NCBI RefSeq assembly: GCF_014643175.1
Contig: NZ_BMJH01000002.1
Coordinates: forward strand, 62,001 to 126,000
DNA: 64,000 nucleotides
Reading direction: 5' to 3'
DNA from: Hoyosella rhizosphaerae
GTDB taxonomy: Bacteria > Actinomycetota > Actinomycetes > Mycobacteriales > Mycobacteriaceae
Below are positions 8,523-17,097 of this stretch, piece after piece; the stretch's first letter is position 1, and each line of letters begins with the position of its first letter. A program made the translations under genes and the position numbers. A model generated the notes under the pieces. It had not been told where the DNA came from, searched no databases, and saw nothing but the letters and a program-made list of their open reading frames with translations.

Positions 8523-9716
8523 ATGTCACACAACAGGGTCTTCGTCATCGGGGTCGGGATGACAAAATTCGAAAAGCCAGGGTCACGAGACTGGGATTAC
8601 CCCGACATGGCACGCGAAGCCGGAATCAACGCAATCGACGATGCCGGAGTGGCCTTCCACGAGATCGGGCAAGCCTACGCGGGATACGTCTATGGGGAAT
8701 CCACCTCGGGTCAGCGAGCGATCTACGAGCTCGGCATGACGGGCATCCCCATCGTCAACGTCAACAACAACTGCTCAACAGGATCGGCGGCACTGTTCCT
8801 CGCGGCCCAAGCGATCCGCGGCGGGCTCACCGACTGCGCACTAGCGCTCGGCTTCGAAAAGATGCAGCCAGGGTCACTCGGATCAACATTCGACGACCGC
8901 GAACAACCCATGATGCGACACCTGCTCGCCTTGGCGGAACTGCAAGAATTCGCCATGCCACCAGCGCCCTACATGTTCGGCGCCGCAGGCCGTGAGCACA
9001 TGCAACGATTCGGCACCACGGCGGAACAATTCGCGAAAATCGCCGTCAAGAATCACCGGCACTCCCGCAACAACCCCTACGCACAGTTCCAAGACCAGTA
9101 CACCCTCGACGAGATCATGGGCGCAAAAGAAATCTACGCACCCCTCACAAAGCTTCAGTGCTCACCGACCTCCGACGGAGCCGGGGCAGCAATCCTGGCG
9201 AGCGAACGATTCGTCGACGAACACGGTCTCGCCGGACACGCAGTGGAGATCGTCGGACAAGCCATGGTCACCGACATGCGCTCCACCTTTGATTCAAACA
9301 GCGCGATCAACCTTGTCGGCGCAGACATGACAAAGAAGGCCGCACAACAGGTCTACAAACAAGCTGGCCTGAGCGCTGACGACATCGACGTCATCGAACT
9401 GCATGACTGCTTCTCCACCAACGAACTCATCACCTACGAAGCACTTGGTCTATGTGATGAGGGCGAGGGCGGCAAGCTCATCGACAACGACGACACCACC
9501 TACGGCGGACGGTGGGTCGTTAACCCCTCGGGCGGGCTCATCTCCAAAGGACACCCACTCGGTGCCACCGGGCTTGCGCAGTGCGCGGAGCTCACCTGGC
9601 AACTCCGTGGCACCGCCCAAGATCGCCAAGTTTCGGGTGCCCGTACGGCACTCCAACACAACATCGGGCTCGGCGGCGCCGTCGTCGTCACCGCCTACAA
9701 GCCAGCCGACCGCTAA
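8523..9716 (+). CDS. Thiolase-like lipid-transfer protein (SCP-x/Ltp type)
   Basis: 397 residues from the ATG at 8523, which has GAGGGAG upstream; an earlier in-frame ATG at 8478 gives an unconserved extension. Motifs of SCP-x thiolases are present: the N-terminal [10 protein letters not shown], the acyl-accepting cysteine in [11 protein letters not shown] near residue 80, [10 protein letters not shown] and the C-terminal [14 protein letters not shown]. Members cleave or form the C-C bond in the last step of a beta-oxidation round, and several actinobacterial ones act on steroid or branched side chains. It opens the operon 8523-16701 and is divergent from the TetR gene. Thiolytic versus aldolytic activity cannot be told from sequence. 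Confidence 0.88.
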   Translation: MSHNRVFVIGVGMTKFEKPGSRDWDYPDMAREAGINAIDDAGVAFHEIGQAYAGYVYGESTSGQRAIYELGMTGIPIVNVNNNCSTGSAALFLAAQAIRGGLTDCALALGFEKMQPGSLGSTFDDREQPMMRHLLALAELQEFAMPPAPYMFGAAGREHMQRFGTTAEQFAKIAVKNHRHSRNNPYAQFQDQYTLDEIMGAKEIYAPLTKLQCSPTSDGAGAAILASERFVDEHGLAGHAVEIVGQAMVTDMRSTFDSNSAINLVGADMTKKAAQQVYKQAGLSADDIDVIELHDCFSTNELITYEALGLCDEGEGGKLIDNDDTTYGGRWVVNPSGGLISKGHPLGATGLAQCAELTWQLRGTAQDRQVSGARTALQHNIGLGGAVVVTAYKPADR

Positions 9717-9747
9717 AACCTCACCACCAAACTCAAGGAGAACCCTC

Positions 9748-10179
9748 ATGGCATCTGTATCAGTTTCCGCCGTCATCCCCACCGCACCGGAAAAAGCATG
9801 GGACGCCCTGTGCGACCTTTCCCGCTGGGACCAGTGGCTCGAAATGCACGTGAAGTGGAAGAGCGACATTCCCACCGAAATCGGCGTCGGAACCAAAATC
9901 ACCCAGGTGGTGTCGGTCATGGGTATGGCCAACAAAATTGACTGGAATGTCGACGAATACGACGCACCTCGGCACGTCAAGATCTCAGGTCTTGGCATGG
10001 CGGGCGTCAAAGTTGAGTTTGTGCTTTCGGTCGAGCCACAAGGGGAGACCAGCAACGTCACCATCGACGCGTCATTCGCCGGCACGATGATCGTCGGCCC
10101 CATCGGCAAGGCTGTAGCAAAGCATGCCAAAGCCGACCTCGAGAAGTCGATCGTCAAGTTCACAGCAATGGTTGGTTGA
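9748..10179 (+). CDS. SRPBCC-family protein (polyketide cyclase/dehydrase-like)
   Basis: 143 residues from the ATG at 9748, with AAGGAG seven bases upstream; a longer reading frame into the thiolase gene is spurious. It opens like an SRPBCC/START-like fold: a first beta-strand, then TAPEKAWDALCDLSRWDQWL, the usual helix-helix region, followed by six beta-strands and a long C-terminal helix. Such proteins have a deep hydrophobic pocket and bind or shield lipids or cyclise polyketides. Tight packing (3 bp from the next start) puts it firmly in the lipid operon. It may be a carrier for the substrate; no catalytic residue can be assigned. Confidence 0.8.
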   Translation: MASVSVSAVIPTAPEKAWDALCDLSRWDQWLEMHVKWKSDIPTEIGVGTKITQVVSVMGMANKIDWNVDEYDAPRHVKISGLGMAGVKVEFVLSVEPQGETSNVTIDASFAGTMIVGPIGKAVAKHAKADLEKSIVKFTAMVG

Positions 10180-10182
10180 GCG

Positions 10183-11046
10183 ATGACCTCGGCAGTCGTT
10201 GAATTCTCCGACACCGGGCTAGGGCAATGGACAGACGTCGAAAAGTTCGACGTCACCGCCGAGCGCATCGCTGCCTACGCTGCGGCTACGAATGATCCCA
10301 TTGAACGGCACCGCAACGGCGAGATCGCCCCTCCCGTCTTCGCTGTCGTGCCGGTCTTCATGTCGATGGCACCCGCGGCTTTGTCCGTAGCGCCGCCGGA
10401 GCTATTGATGAAGTTGGTGCACGGCGAGCAGGACTTCGTCTTCCACCGACCCATCTATCCAGGTGATCAGCTAGAAGTCCGAGCGAAACCGGTCGGATTC
10501 GTGGGCCGCGAGAACGGCTCAACCGTCGTTATCTATGCCGAAACTCGGCTTAGCGGCGGCGAACTAGTCAATGAGCAGTGGATGACAGCATTCTTCCGGA
10601 AAGTCGATGCGCAGCGGCAAATCGGCGAAACGGCACCAGATCATCGATGCCCCCCAGACATTGCGGCGAACACACCGTTCGCAGAGGTTCGTCAGCACAT
10701 CGACGAGGACCAAACATATCGCTACTCACCGGCCTCAGGTGACCCCATGCCAATCCACCTCGACGACGAGATCGCACGGATGTCAGGGCTTCCCGGCATC
10801 ATCAATCACGGTCTATGCACGATGGCTTTCGCATCGTGGGGGGCGCTGACTGAACTTGCTGACGGCAAAGTGGAGCGCCTGCACAGGCTTGCTGTGCGAT
10901 TCGCGAAACCCGTACTTCCGGGGCAAGACATTCACACAAAATTTTGGCGAACTGCCACCAATCGCTTTGCGTTCGAAACAGCAGTAGAGGGCACCTCGGT
11001 GCTCACCGATGGGCTGGTCCAACTGCACAATTTCGACGCTAAATAA
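10183..11046 (+). CDS. MaoC-like double-hotdog (R)-enoyl-CoA hydratase
   Basis: 287 residues made of two hotdog halves, the arrangement of hydratase-2 enzymes. The catalytic signature is in the C-terminal half: YSPASGDPMPIHLDDEIA (Asp and His of the (R)-hydratase motif) followed by PGIINHGLCTMAFA. The N-terminal half lacks it, as is usual, since that half only shapes the substrate tunnel for bulky acyl chains. The closest family memory is the Rv3389c/HSD17B4 hydratase group. It would hydrate a trans-2-enoyl-CoA to the (R)-3-hydroxyacyl-CoA used by the dehydrogenase encoded next. Confidence 0.85.
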   Translation: MTSAVVEFSDTGLGQWTDVEKFDVTAERIAAYAAATNDPIERHRNGEIAPPVFAVVPVFMSMAPAALSVAPPELLMKLVHGEQDFVFHRPIYPGDQLEVRAKPVGFVGRENGSTVVIYAETRLSGGELVNEQWMTAFFRKVDAQRQIGETAPDHRCPPDIAANTPFAEVRQHIDEDQTYRYSPASGDPMPIHLDDEIARMSGLPGIINHGLCTMAFASWGALTELADGKVERLHRLAVRFAKPVLPGQDIHTKFWRTATNRFAFETAVEGTSVLTDGLVQLHNFDAK

Positions 11047-11055
11047 GGGAGACAC

Positions 11056-11922
11056 ATGAACCTACAAGGGCGCGTAGCGATCGTCACCGGTGCGGGACGA
11101 GGCATCGGTCGCGAACACGCACTGCTGTTTGCCCGAGAGGGCGCGCACGTTGTTGTCAATGACATCGGTGGTGCAAACGACGGAACAGGTTCTGACGCTG
11201 GACCGGCACAGGACGTCGTCGAGGAAATTCGCGCGTTCGGTGGCACCGCGATCGCCAACACTGACAATGTGGCCACCTGGGATGGCGCAGCGGCGGTGGT
11301 GCAACAGGCAATCGATGAACTCGGCGGGCTAGACATTCTCATCAACAACGCCGGCATTCTTCGCGACGCATTCATCGCAGGAATGGACGAACAACAGTGG
11401 GATGCAGTTATCGCGGTTCACCTCAAAGGACACGCGGGCCCACTTCATCATGCTGCCGCGTACTGGAAAGCTGAATCCAAAGCCGGTCGGACCGTCAATG
11501 CCGCAGTCGTCAATACCTCGTCGGCGTCGGGAACTTTCATGCCCAACGCAGGTCAAAGCAACTATGGGGCCGCGAAAGCAGGCATTGCGGCGCTGACTTT
11601 AGTTGCCGCCGACGAACTCGAACGCTACGGCGTACGAGTCAATGCGATTGCCCCCATCGCACGCACCCGTCTCACTTTGGCTACCCCAGGAATGGGAGCC
11701 ATATTCGCGGAAGAAGTTCCCGAAGGGGAATTCGACGCATTCAGCCCAGCCAACATTTCCCCACTCGTCGTGCGGCTCGCCCATCCCGAGTGCAAACTCA
11801 CCGGCAAGGTTTACGCAGTTCAAGGTGGTGCGATCACCGAACTCCACGGTTGGTCGGGCGGCGCAACAATCGAATCTGAAGGCCCCTGGACTATCAGCGA
11901 CCTCGCAAACCGACTCGGCTGA
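11056..11922 (+). CDS. HSD17B4-like short-chain 3-hydroxyacyl-CoA dehydrogenase
   Basis: 288 residues. The NAD-binding motif is TGAGRGIGRE at residue 11, followed by VVVNDIGG, the signature of the peroxisomal multifunctional enzyme type 2 / Rv3502c group; NNAG is present, the catalytic Ser lies in NTSSASG and the YxxxK in YGAAK. The family oxidises (R)-3-hydroxyacyl-CoA, often of steroids or branched chains. Together with the MaoC-like gene just upstream it reconstitutes the hydratase-dehydrogenase pair that is one polypeptide in eukaryotes. The C-terminal 60 residues (GKVYAVQGGAITELHGWS) are also typical of the group. ATG start with GGGAG. Confidence 0.88.
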   Translation: MNLQGRVAIVTGAGRGIGREHALLFAREGAHVVVNDIGGANDGTGSDAGPAQDVVEEIRAFGGTAIANTDNVATWDGAAAVVQQAIDELGGLDILINNAGILRDAFIAGMDEQQWDAVIAVHLKGHAGPLHHAAAYWKAESKAGRTVNAAVVNTSSASGTFMPNAGQSNYGAAKAGIAALTLVAADELERYGVRVNAIAPIARTRLTLATPGMGAIFAEEVPEGEFDAFSPANISPLVVRLAHPECKLTGKVYAVQGGAITELHGWSGGATIESEGPWTISDLANRLG

Positions 11923-11933
11923 GGAGCCCCGCC

Positions 11934-14225
11934 ATGGCAAAAACCACAACACGTAACTCCTACGAATTGGGCCTCGGCCTCACCGCCGAGCACCGGGCAC
12001 TCGCCGACTCCGTGCGCGCATTCACCGATCGGCACATTAAGGCCGACGACGTTCGAACAGCGGTTGAAGCGCCAGTCGAGCAGAAACTCCCACCATTTTG
12101 GGATGCACTCGTGCAGCAAGACCTTCTCGGGTTGCACATTCCAGAAAGGTTCGGTGGCAGCGGTGTTGGCATACTTACCCTCGCCGTCGCTCTCGAAGCG
12201 TTAACTCGGCGCATTTCTCCCGGGCCGTTTGTGCCTTCCGTCCTGGCGAGCGCACTCATCGCGGCGTCTGAGTCAAAGGCGCAAATCGAACTGTTGCCGA
12301 AACTGGTCGACGGTTCCGCGACGGCAGCGGTAGCGATTCCGGGCCAACACACACAATTCAGCGCTGTGAAAACTGCCGATGGCTACGTGGTTGGTGGCAC
12401 TGCTGATGCTGTTGTGGGCGGGGAAAACGCCGATGTAGTGGTATTTCCTGCTGACATTGATGGGCAAATTGCCTGGCTGGTGGCACCCGGCGACAAGTTC
12501 TCCCGTGCAGCGCAGGACAGCATCGACGTGCTTCGCGCCTCAGCGAAACTGATTGCACGTGACATGACAGTGAGCGTGGAAAACCAACTACAGGGCCTGA
12601 CCCGCGCTCATGCGCAATCGATTTGCTCAGTGATACTTGGGGCTGAAGCCATTGGTTTGATGTCGTGGTGTGTGTCGACTGCGGCGAACTACGCCCAAAC
12701 GCGAGTGCAATTCGGTCGGCCAATCGGGCAGTTTCAGGGCGTTAAGCACAAGTGCGCAATGATGGGCGTGGCCCTAGAAAAGGCGCGCGCGGTTATTTGG
12801 GATGCCGCGAGTGCGCTGGATAAGGGCGATGCCACCGCGATTTTTGCTGCCGATATCGCAGCCGCGATCGTGCCTGAGTCAGCTGTGCAGGTGGCACAGG
12901 ACTGCATCCAAATACATGGCGGAATCGGCTTTACCTGGGAACACGACGCCCACCTGTACTACCGCCGCGCTCTTGCGATCCGTGCGGTTCTGGGCAGCCA
13001 GGAACAAAGACTCGAACGGGTGGCAGAGCAGGCGCTTGACGGCATTGTCCGCGGTTGCGACATCGAACTTCCCGATGAGGCAGAACAGATTCGGCAGCGA
13101 GTGCGTCCAGAATTAGACGCGATTGCAGCGATCACCGACGAAGACGACCAACTAATCGCGCTCGGCGACGGCGGATGGGTGCAGCCGCATTTGCCGAAAC
13201 CATTCGGCCGCGGAGCGAAACCGTTGGAACAGATCGTCATCGCACAAGAAATCGCCGCAGCTGGCATTGCTATGCCACAACTCCTCATGGGCGGCTGGGC
13301 TGTTCAAGCAGTTGTAGCGCATGGCACCGAGAAGCAGAAGCAAGAACTCGCGGTACCCACATTGCGTGGCGACTTGGTGTGGTGTCAGCTGTTCTCCGAA
13401 CCGGGAGCAGGGTCGGATCTTGCATCGCTGACCACCAAGGCCGTCAAGGTTGACGGTGGTTGGAAGATCAACGGGCAGAAGATCTGGACCACTGTTGCGC
13501 AATTCTCTGATTGGGCGATGCTTATCGCACGAACGGATCCTGCCCAGCCTAAACATCAGGGAATCACCTATTTCGTTCTCGACATGTCCACGCCCGGCGT
13601 CACTGTTCGCCCGCTACGGGAAATGACAGGATCTGCGCTTTTTAACGAGGTATTCCTCGATGATGTGTTCATTCCAGACGAGCATGTCGTCGGGGAAGTG
13701 AACGATGGTTGGAACGTCGCACGGACAACGCTTGCTGGTGAACGGGTAGCTCTGAGTCAGAAGATGGAGGCATACGCCACCGACAAGGATCTTCTTGCGT
13801 TCGCACAAGGGCGTGAACTGGGAGCGTACGCACGTCTTCAGGTGGGGCAGTTGATTGCGGAAAGTCAGGCTGTCGATCTGATCGGGAGCAGGGTGGTGCT
13901 ACAGCAACTCTCCGGCGCCGACGTCAGTACGACGTCGTCTGTGGGCAAACTCCTCGGGATGGCTCTTGGACAGGCGATCTCGGAGTTTGTTGTCGCGGAG
14001 CTTGGACCCGCGGGCACTGTCTCCATTCCCGGCCAGCCAAGCGATAAGGCAATGGAACAACTCATCGCTGGACGGGCCACCACAATTTACGGCGGGACCA
14101 CTGAGGTGCAGTTGAACGTCATTGGGGAACGGATGCTGGGGTTGCCCCGTGACGCTGAACCCGCTGGCGCAGAAAAAGCTGGCGCAGAAAAAGCTGGCGC
14201 AGAAAAGGTAAGGGAGTCTGTGTGA
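11934..14225 (+). CDS. Two-domain (fused) acyl-CoA dehydrogenase, FadE34-like
   Basis: 763 residues carrying two complete acyl-CoA dehydrogenase folds in tandem. The N-terminal unit (about 1-375) ends with QIHGGIGFTWEHD, where the Glu matches the catalytic base of many mycobacterial FadE proteins. The C-terminal unit (about 385-745) has WCQLFSEPGAGSDLA and ends with IYGGTTEVQLNVIGERMLG, lacking a Glu at the usual YEGT position. In M. tuberculosis, steroid-side-chain ACADs are heterotetramers of unlike halves or, as FadE34, a fusion, so here one half is probably catalytic and the other structural. The last 25 residues hold three AGAEK repeats not expected in the family. It overlaps the next gene by 4 bp. 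Confidence 0.9.
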   Translation: MAKTTTRNSYELGLGLTAEHRALADSVRAFTDRHIKADDVRTAVEAPVEQKLPPFWDALVQQDLLGLHIPERFGGSGVGILTLAVALEALTRRISPGPFVPSVLASALIAASESKAQIELLPKLVDGSATAAVAIPGQHTQFSAVKTADGYVVGGTADAVVGGENADVVVFPADIDGQIAWLVAPGDKFSRAAQDSIDVLRASAKLIARDMTVSVENQLQGLTRAHAQSICSVILGAEAIGLMSWCVSTAANYAQTRVQFGRPIGQFQGVKHKCAMMGVALEKARAVIWDAASALDKGDATAIFAADIAAAIVPESAVQVAQDCIQIHGGIGFTWEHDAHLYYRRALAIRAVLGSQEQRLERVAEQALDGIVRGCDIELPDEAEQIRQRVRPELDAIAAITDEDDQLIALGDGGWVQPHLPKPFGRGAKPLEQIVIAQEIAAAGIAMPQLLMGGWAVQAVVAHGTEKQKQELAVPTLRGDLVWCQLFSEPGAGSDLASLTTKAVKVDGGWKINGQKIWTTVAQFSDWAMLIARTDPAQPKHQGITYFVLDMSTPGVTVRPLREMTGSALFNEVFLDDVFIPDEHVVGEVNDGWNVARTTLAGERVALSQKMEAYATDKDLLAFAQGRELGAYARLQVGQLIAESQAVDLIGSRVVLQQLSGADVSTTSSVGKLLGMALGQAISEFVVAELGPAGTVSIPGQPSDKAMEQLIAGRATTIYGGTTEVQLNVIGERMLGLPRDAEPAGAEKAGAEKAGAEKVRESV
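14163..14207. repeat. 15-bp tandem repeat, three units, at the end of the fadE-like gene
   Basis: Three units of GCTGGCGCAGAAAAA (last base changed in unit 3) encode (AGAEK)x3, a charged tail beyond the conserved enzyme fold. Length changes would not shift the frame. Confidence 0.85.
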
Positions 14226-15055
14226 CCGAGACACTCCACGGAGTACGTCTCATCGAGCAGGGGGAGGGCGACGACCTCGTTCTCCTTCTGCACGGCTTCT
14301 CCGATAGTGCGGACTCGTGGCATCGCGTCCAACCAGCGCTTGCGGCCCACGCGCGGGTGATCGCACTTGACCTGCCCGGGTTCGGTGCGGGCAGCGCGGT
14401 GTGGCCGTCACCTCTCCTCGAAAACTATCGGGCGGCAATCACAGAGATAATCGAGTCTCGTTCACGCGGTGGGAATACCAGCATCATTGGAAACTCGCTC
14501 GGCGCTGTTGTCGCACTGCTCGTCGCCACTGAACGACCCGATCTTGTGCACCGAATCGTTCTTTCTGACATGCCGGGGCTGAGGGGAATCCCTAGATTGT
14601 GGTCGCGGTTCACGTCGATTCAATCGGAACGAGTGCTTCTCAGGACTGTGGGGAGGCTCCCGAACTACCCTGCCACGCTGCTATTCCTGGGCCTATTCGG
14701 CGGGGCGGCACGTAGGCGGAAAATGCTCGACAGCACCGCGCGCAAAGCTATTTCCCACCACTACGAACGGAAAGAAACGATACTGTCACTAGTGCCAAAG
14801 GCACGTGACGTCATGCGCGAACTTTCGGAGCTGCCTGTGGAGGAACTAGTTCGCACGGTGGAAGTGCCTGCCCTGCTGGTATGGGGTGCGGATGACATTC
14901 TCACTCCGGCGCGCGTCGCGCAGTCCTTCGAATGGCCAGCCAATATCAGTGTGGTGGTGATTGAGCGGTGCGGCCATTGCCCCCAACTCGATCGGCCACG
15001 CACGTTTGTGTCCCACGTTCATCCCTTCATCTTTGGGAGCAATTTGTCGTGTTGA
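14222..15055 (+). CDS. Alpha/beta-hydrolase
   Basis: 277 residues. The fold is clear from LLHGFSDSADSW (oxyanion strand), LDLPGFG, the nucleophile elbow GNSLGA near residue 93, LLVWGADDILTP (acid region) and ERCGHCPQLDRP (His). It starts with GTG overlapping the stop of the dehydrogenase (GTGTGA) and overlaps the following ligase by 7 bp, so translation is coupled on both sides. It may cleave an ester or thioester of the pathway intermediate; the family is too broad to name a substrate. Confidence 0.85.
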   Translation: MTETLHGVRLIEQGEGDDLVLLLHGFSDSADSWHRVQPALAAHARVIALDLPGFGAGSAVWPSPLLENYRAAITEIIESRSRGGNTSIIGNSLGAVVALLVATERPDLVHRIVLSDMPGLRGIPRLWSRFTSIQSERVLLRTVGRLPNYPATLLFLGLFGGAARRRKMLDSTARKAISHHYERKETILSLVPKARDVMRELSELPVEELVRTVEVPALLVWGADDILTPARVAQSFEWPANISVVVIERCGHCPQLDRPRTFVSHVHPFIFGSNLSC

Positions 15056-16701
15056 ATTCGGTTCTTGGCGCAACAGCTCAGCTCAGCGACCTCGTACGAA
15101 GTGTGCGAATCATGCACCGGGCTGGGCTTTTGCCCATCCCTCGTGTGGACATCGGGCTCCGCTCGGTTCTCGCGACACGACGCTATGGTCCGTTCGTGGG
15201 CGCAATGCGCAATGCGCTCGAGCAAACACCCGACGCGATAGCGATTATTGACGAAAAAGGGCCCGTCACTTATGCAGAACTGGACCTGCAATCAAATGCG
15301 TTGGCGCACGCCTGGTTGTCCTACGGTTTGCGATCAGGGAGTGTCATCGCTGCACTGTGCCGCGACCATCGTGGGTTGGTTCTCACAATGCTCGCTGCAG
15401 GGAAGATCGGTGCGCGGCTGGTGCTGATGAACACCGGTTTCGCGCGGCCGCAGCTCGCTGATGTCGCCCGCCGCGAGCGCGTCGAAGCCATTGTGTATGA
15501 CGAGGAGTTCACCGAGATCCTGGGCGATATTCCTGAGTCGGTGACACGGTATGTGAGCTGGCGAGAATCCCGAGATAAAAGTGCGCGGTTAACGACGTCG
15601 ATAGATGATTTGGTGCACTTTCGGCGCTCGTCGCGAGTCCCTACACCGTCATCGCCTGGCGGGTTTGTGTTGCTCACCAGCGGAACAACGGGAACCCCGA
15701 AGGGTGCACCGAGGGATCGGACGTCGATTTTTGCGACTGCACAGTTTTTGGATCGGATCCCTCTACGCCAGGGCGGCACGACGTTCATGGCCGCACCTAT
15801 CTTCCACGGCACAGGATTGTCCCAGTTCGTGCTTTCCTTAGCTCTCGGTTGCACAGTTGTTCTCAACAGGAAATTCGACCCAGAGAAGACCTTGGCGGCG
15901 ATTGAGCACTTTGGTGTTGATGTCCTGATCGTCGTTCCTACGATGCTGCAACGAATCCTGGACCTTGATGATGACGTTCTCCACCGCTACAACACGTCGT
16001 CTGTGCGGATCATCTTTGCCGCGGGATCATCGTTGTCACCTGACTTGTGTCGGCGGACGGCAGCACGATTCGGTGATGTCTTATACAACCTGTATGGCTC
16101 CACTGAAGTAGCGGTCGCCACGGTTGCGACACCTGCCGAACTTCGTCGGGCTCCTGGAACAGCGGGTAGGCCGCCAATTACGTGCAAGGTTGCGCTTTTC
16201 GATGATGATGGCGCACGCATCGACAATCCCGACGTCACTGGTCGCATTTTTGTTGGCAGTGGACTGAGCTTCGAGGGCTACACCGACGGCAGGAATAAAG
16301 AGATCTTGGATGGTTTGTTGTCGAGCGGCGACATAGGACATTTCAACAGCGAAGGTCTGCTGTTCGTCGATGGGCGCGACGACGACATGGTGGTCTCTGG
16401 TGGCGAGAATGTGTATCCCATTGAGGTGGAGAACCTGCTGATTGATCGCCCCGATGTGCGCGACGCCGCTGTCGTGGGCGTTGCTGACGTCGAGTTTGGT
16501 CACCGTTTGCGGGCATTCGTCGTATCTGATCAGCCACTTTCTGGCGATGCTGCGAGGGAGCGGGCAGACGAGATCAGAGACTATGTGCGTCGGAACTTGG
16601 CGCGGTATAAGACTCCTCGAGATGTCATATTCATTGATGAATTGCCGAGGAATGCGACCGGCAAATTGTTGCGTCGAGAGCTGGAAAAGTGGGACAAGTG
16701 A
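15049..16701 (+). CDS. Acyl-CoA synthetase (FadD12/FadD2-like, AMP-forming)
   Basis: 550 residues from the GTG at 15049, which has TTGGGAG at the right distance and overlaps the previous stop; an earlier ATG frame start lies inside the hydrolase gene. ANL-family motifs: P-loop LLTSGTTGTPKGAPR near residue 205, YNLYGSTEVAVATVA (A5), SSGDIGHFNSEG (hinge region) and the C-terminal lysine in LPRNATGKLLRREL. The GTPKGAPR form is typical of the mycobacterial FadD2/FadD12 group. It would activate the fatty or isoprenoid acid entering the upstream enzymes. It is the last gene of the operon. Confidence 0.88.
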   Translation: MLNSVLGATAQLSDLVRSVRIMHRAGLLPIPRVDIGLRSVLATRRYGPFVGAMRNALEQTPDAIAIIDEKGPVTYAELDLQSNALAHAWLSYGLRSGSVIAALCRDHRGLVLTMLAAGKIGARLVLMNTGFARPQLADVARRERVEAIVYDEEFTEILGDIPESVTRYVSWRESRDKSARLTTSIDDLVHFRRSSRVPTPSSPGGFVLLTSGTTGTPKGAPRDRTSIFATAQFLDRIPLRQGGTTFMAAPIFHGTGLSQFVLSLALGCTVVLNRKFDPEKTLAAIEHFGVDVLIVVPTMLQRILDLDDDVLHRYNTSSVRIIFAAGSSLSPDLCRRTAARFGDVLYNLYGSTEVAVATVATPAELRRAPGTAGRPPITCKVALFDDDGARIDNPDVTGRIFVGSGLSFEGYTDGRNKEILDGLLSSGDIGHFNSEGLLFVDGRDDDMVVSGGENVYPIEVENLLIDRPDVRDAAVVGVADVEFGHRLRAFVVSDQPLSGDAARERADEIRDYVRRNLARYKTPRDVIFIDELPRNATGKLLRRELEKWDK

Positions 16702-17096
16702 CGTGTGTATGATCACTGTTGTCAAAAGTGTCAAGCTCGACTAAGGTCCGGTTTTCGCTGTTTTTGAAAGCTTCGTTGCGCGGTTTCCTCGGGGATCTTT
16801 TTGACAACTTTCAATCACTAAATCGATCCGTGCTGTCGAAAACGCTAAATCCCCAGTTCGGGGTGTGTAAATGTGACGTACGACTCGCAGGATGAAGCTA
16901 TTGATGGTGGGTCACATATCACTTATAGGTGCGTTGTAACTCATACCCTTAAACCCTTAGCGTGTGTTAATTCTGCCTACTCAACATGGGTGCAAATGCC
17001 GTGATTGTTCCATTTTTGGTTAACCGCAGGAAAACGGAAAGTTATGGCAATTTTCGACAAATAGAGAACGTCATTATGTGTGCCTAATATCTGCGT
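16702..17096. other. 395-bp intergenic region
   Basis: No gene seen. AT-rich compared with its flanks. No strong terminator hairpin is visible after the ligase gene. The right end carries a candidate promoter immediately before the next start (see 17085-17097). Confidence 0.5.
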
Positions 17097-17097
17097 A
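17085..17097 (+). promoter_or_regulatory. Candidate leaderless promoter (-10 box)
   Basis: TAATAT at 17085-17090 fits the actinobacterial -10 consensus TANNNT and would place the first transcribed base at or next to the A of the ATG at 17097. There is no Shine-Dalgarno sequence before this ATG, in contrast to neighbouring genes, which supports a leaderless mRNA. Confidence 0.45.

Noticed and set aside
9403-9747. Extended start for the SRPBCC protein
   Set aside because: The extra 115 codons overlap the thiolase gene in another frame. The ATG at 9748 has AAGGAG and begins the fold exactly.
16702-17096. Possible structured RNA or tRNA in the 395-bp gap
   Set aside because: No cloverleaf, no long stems and no riboswitch core were found by eye.
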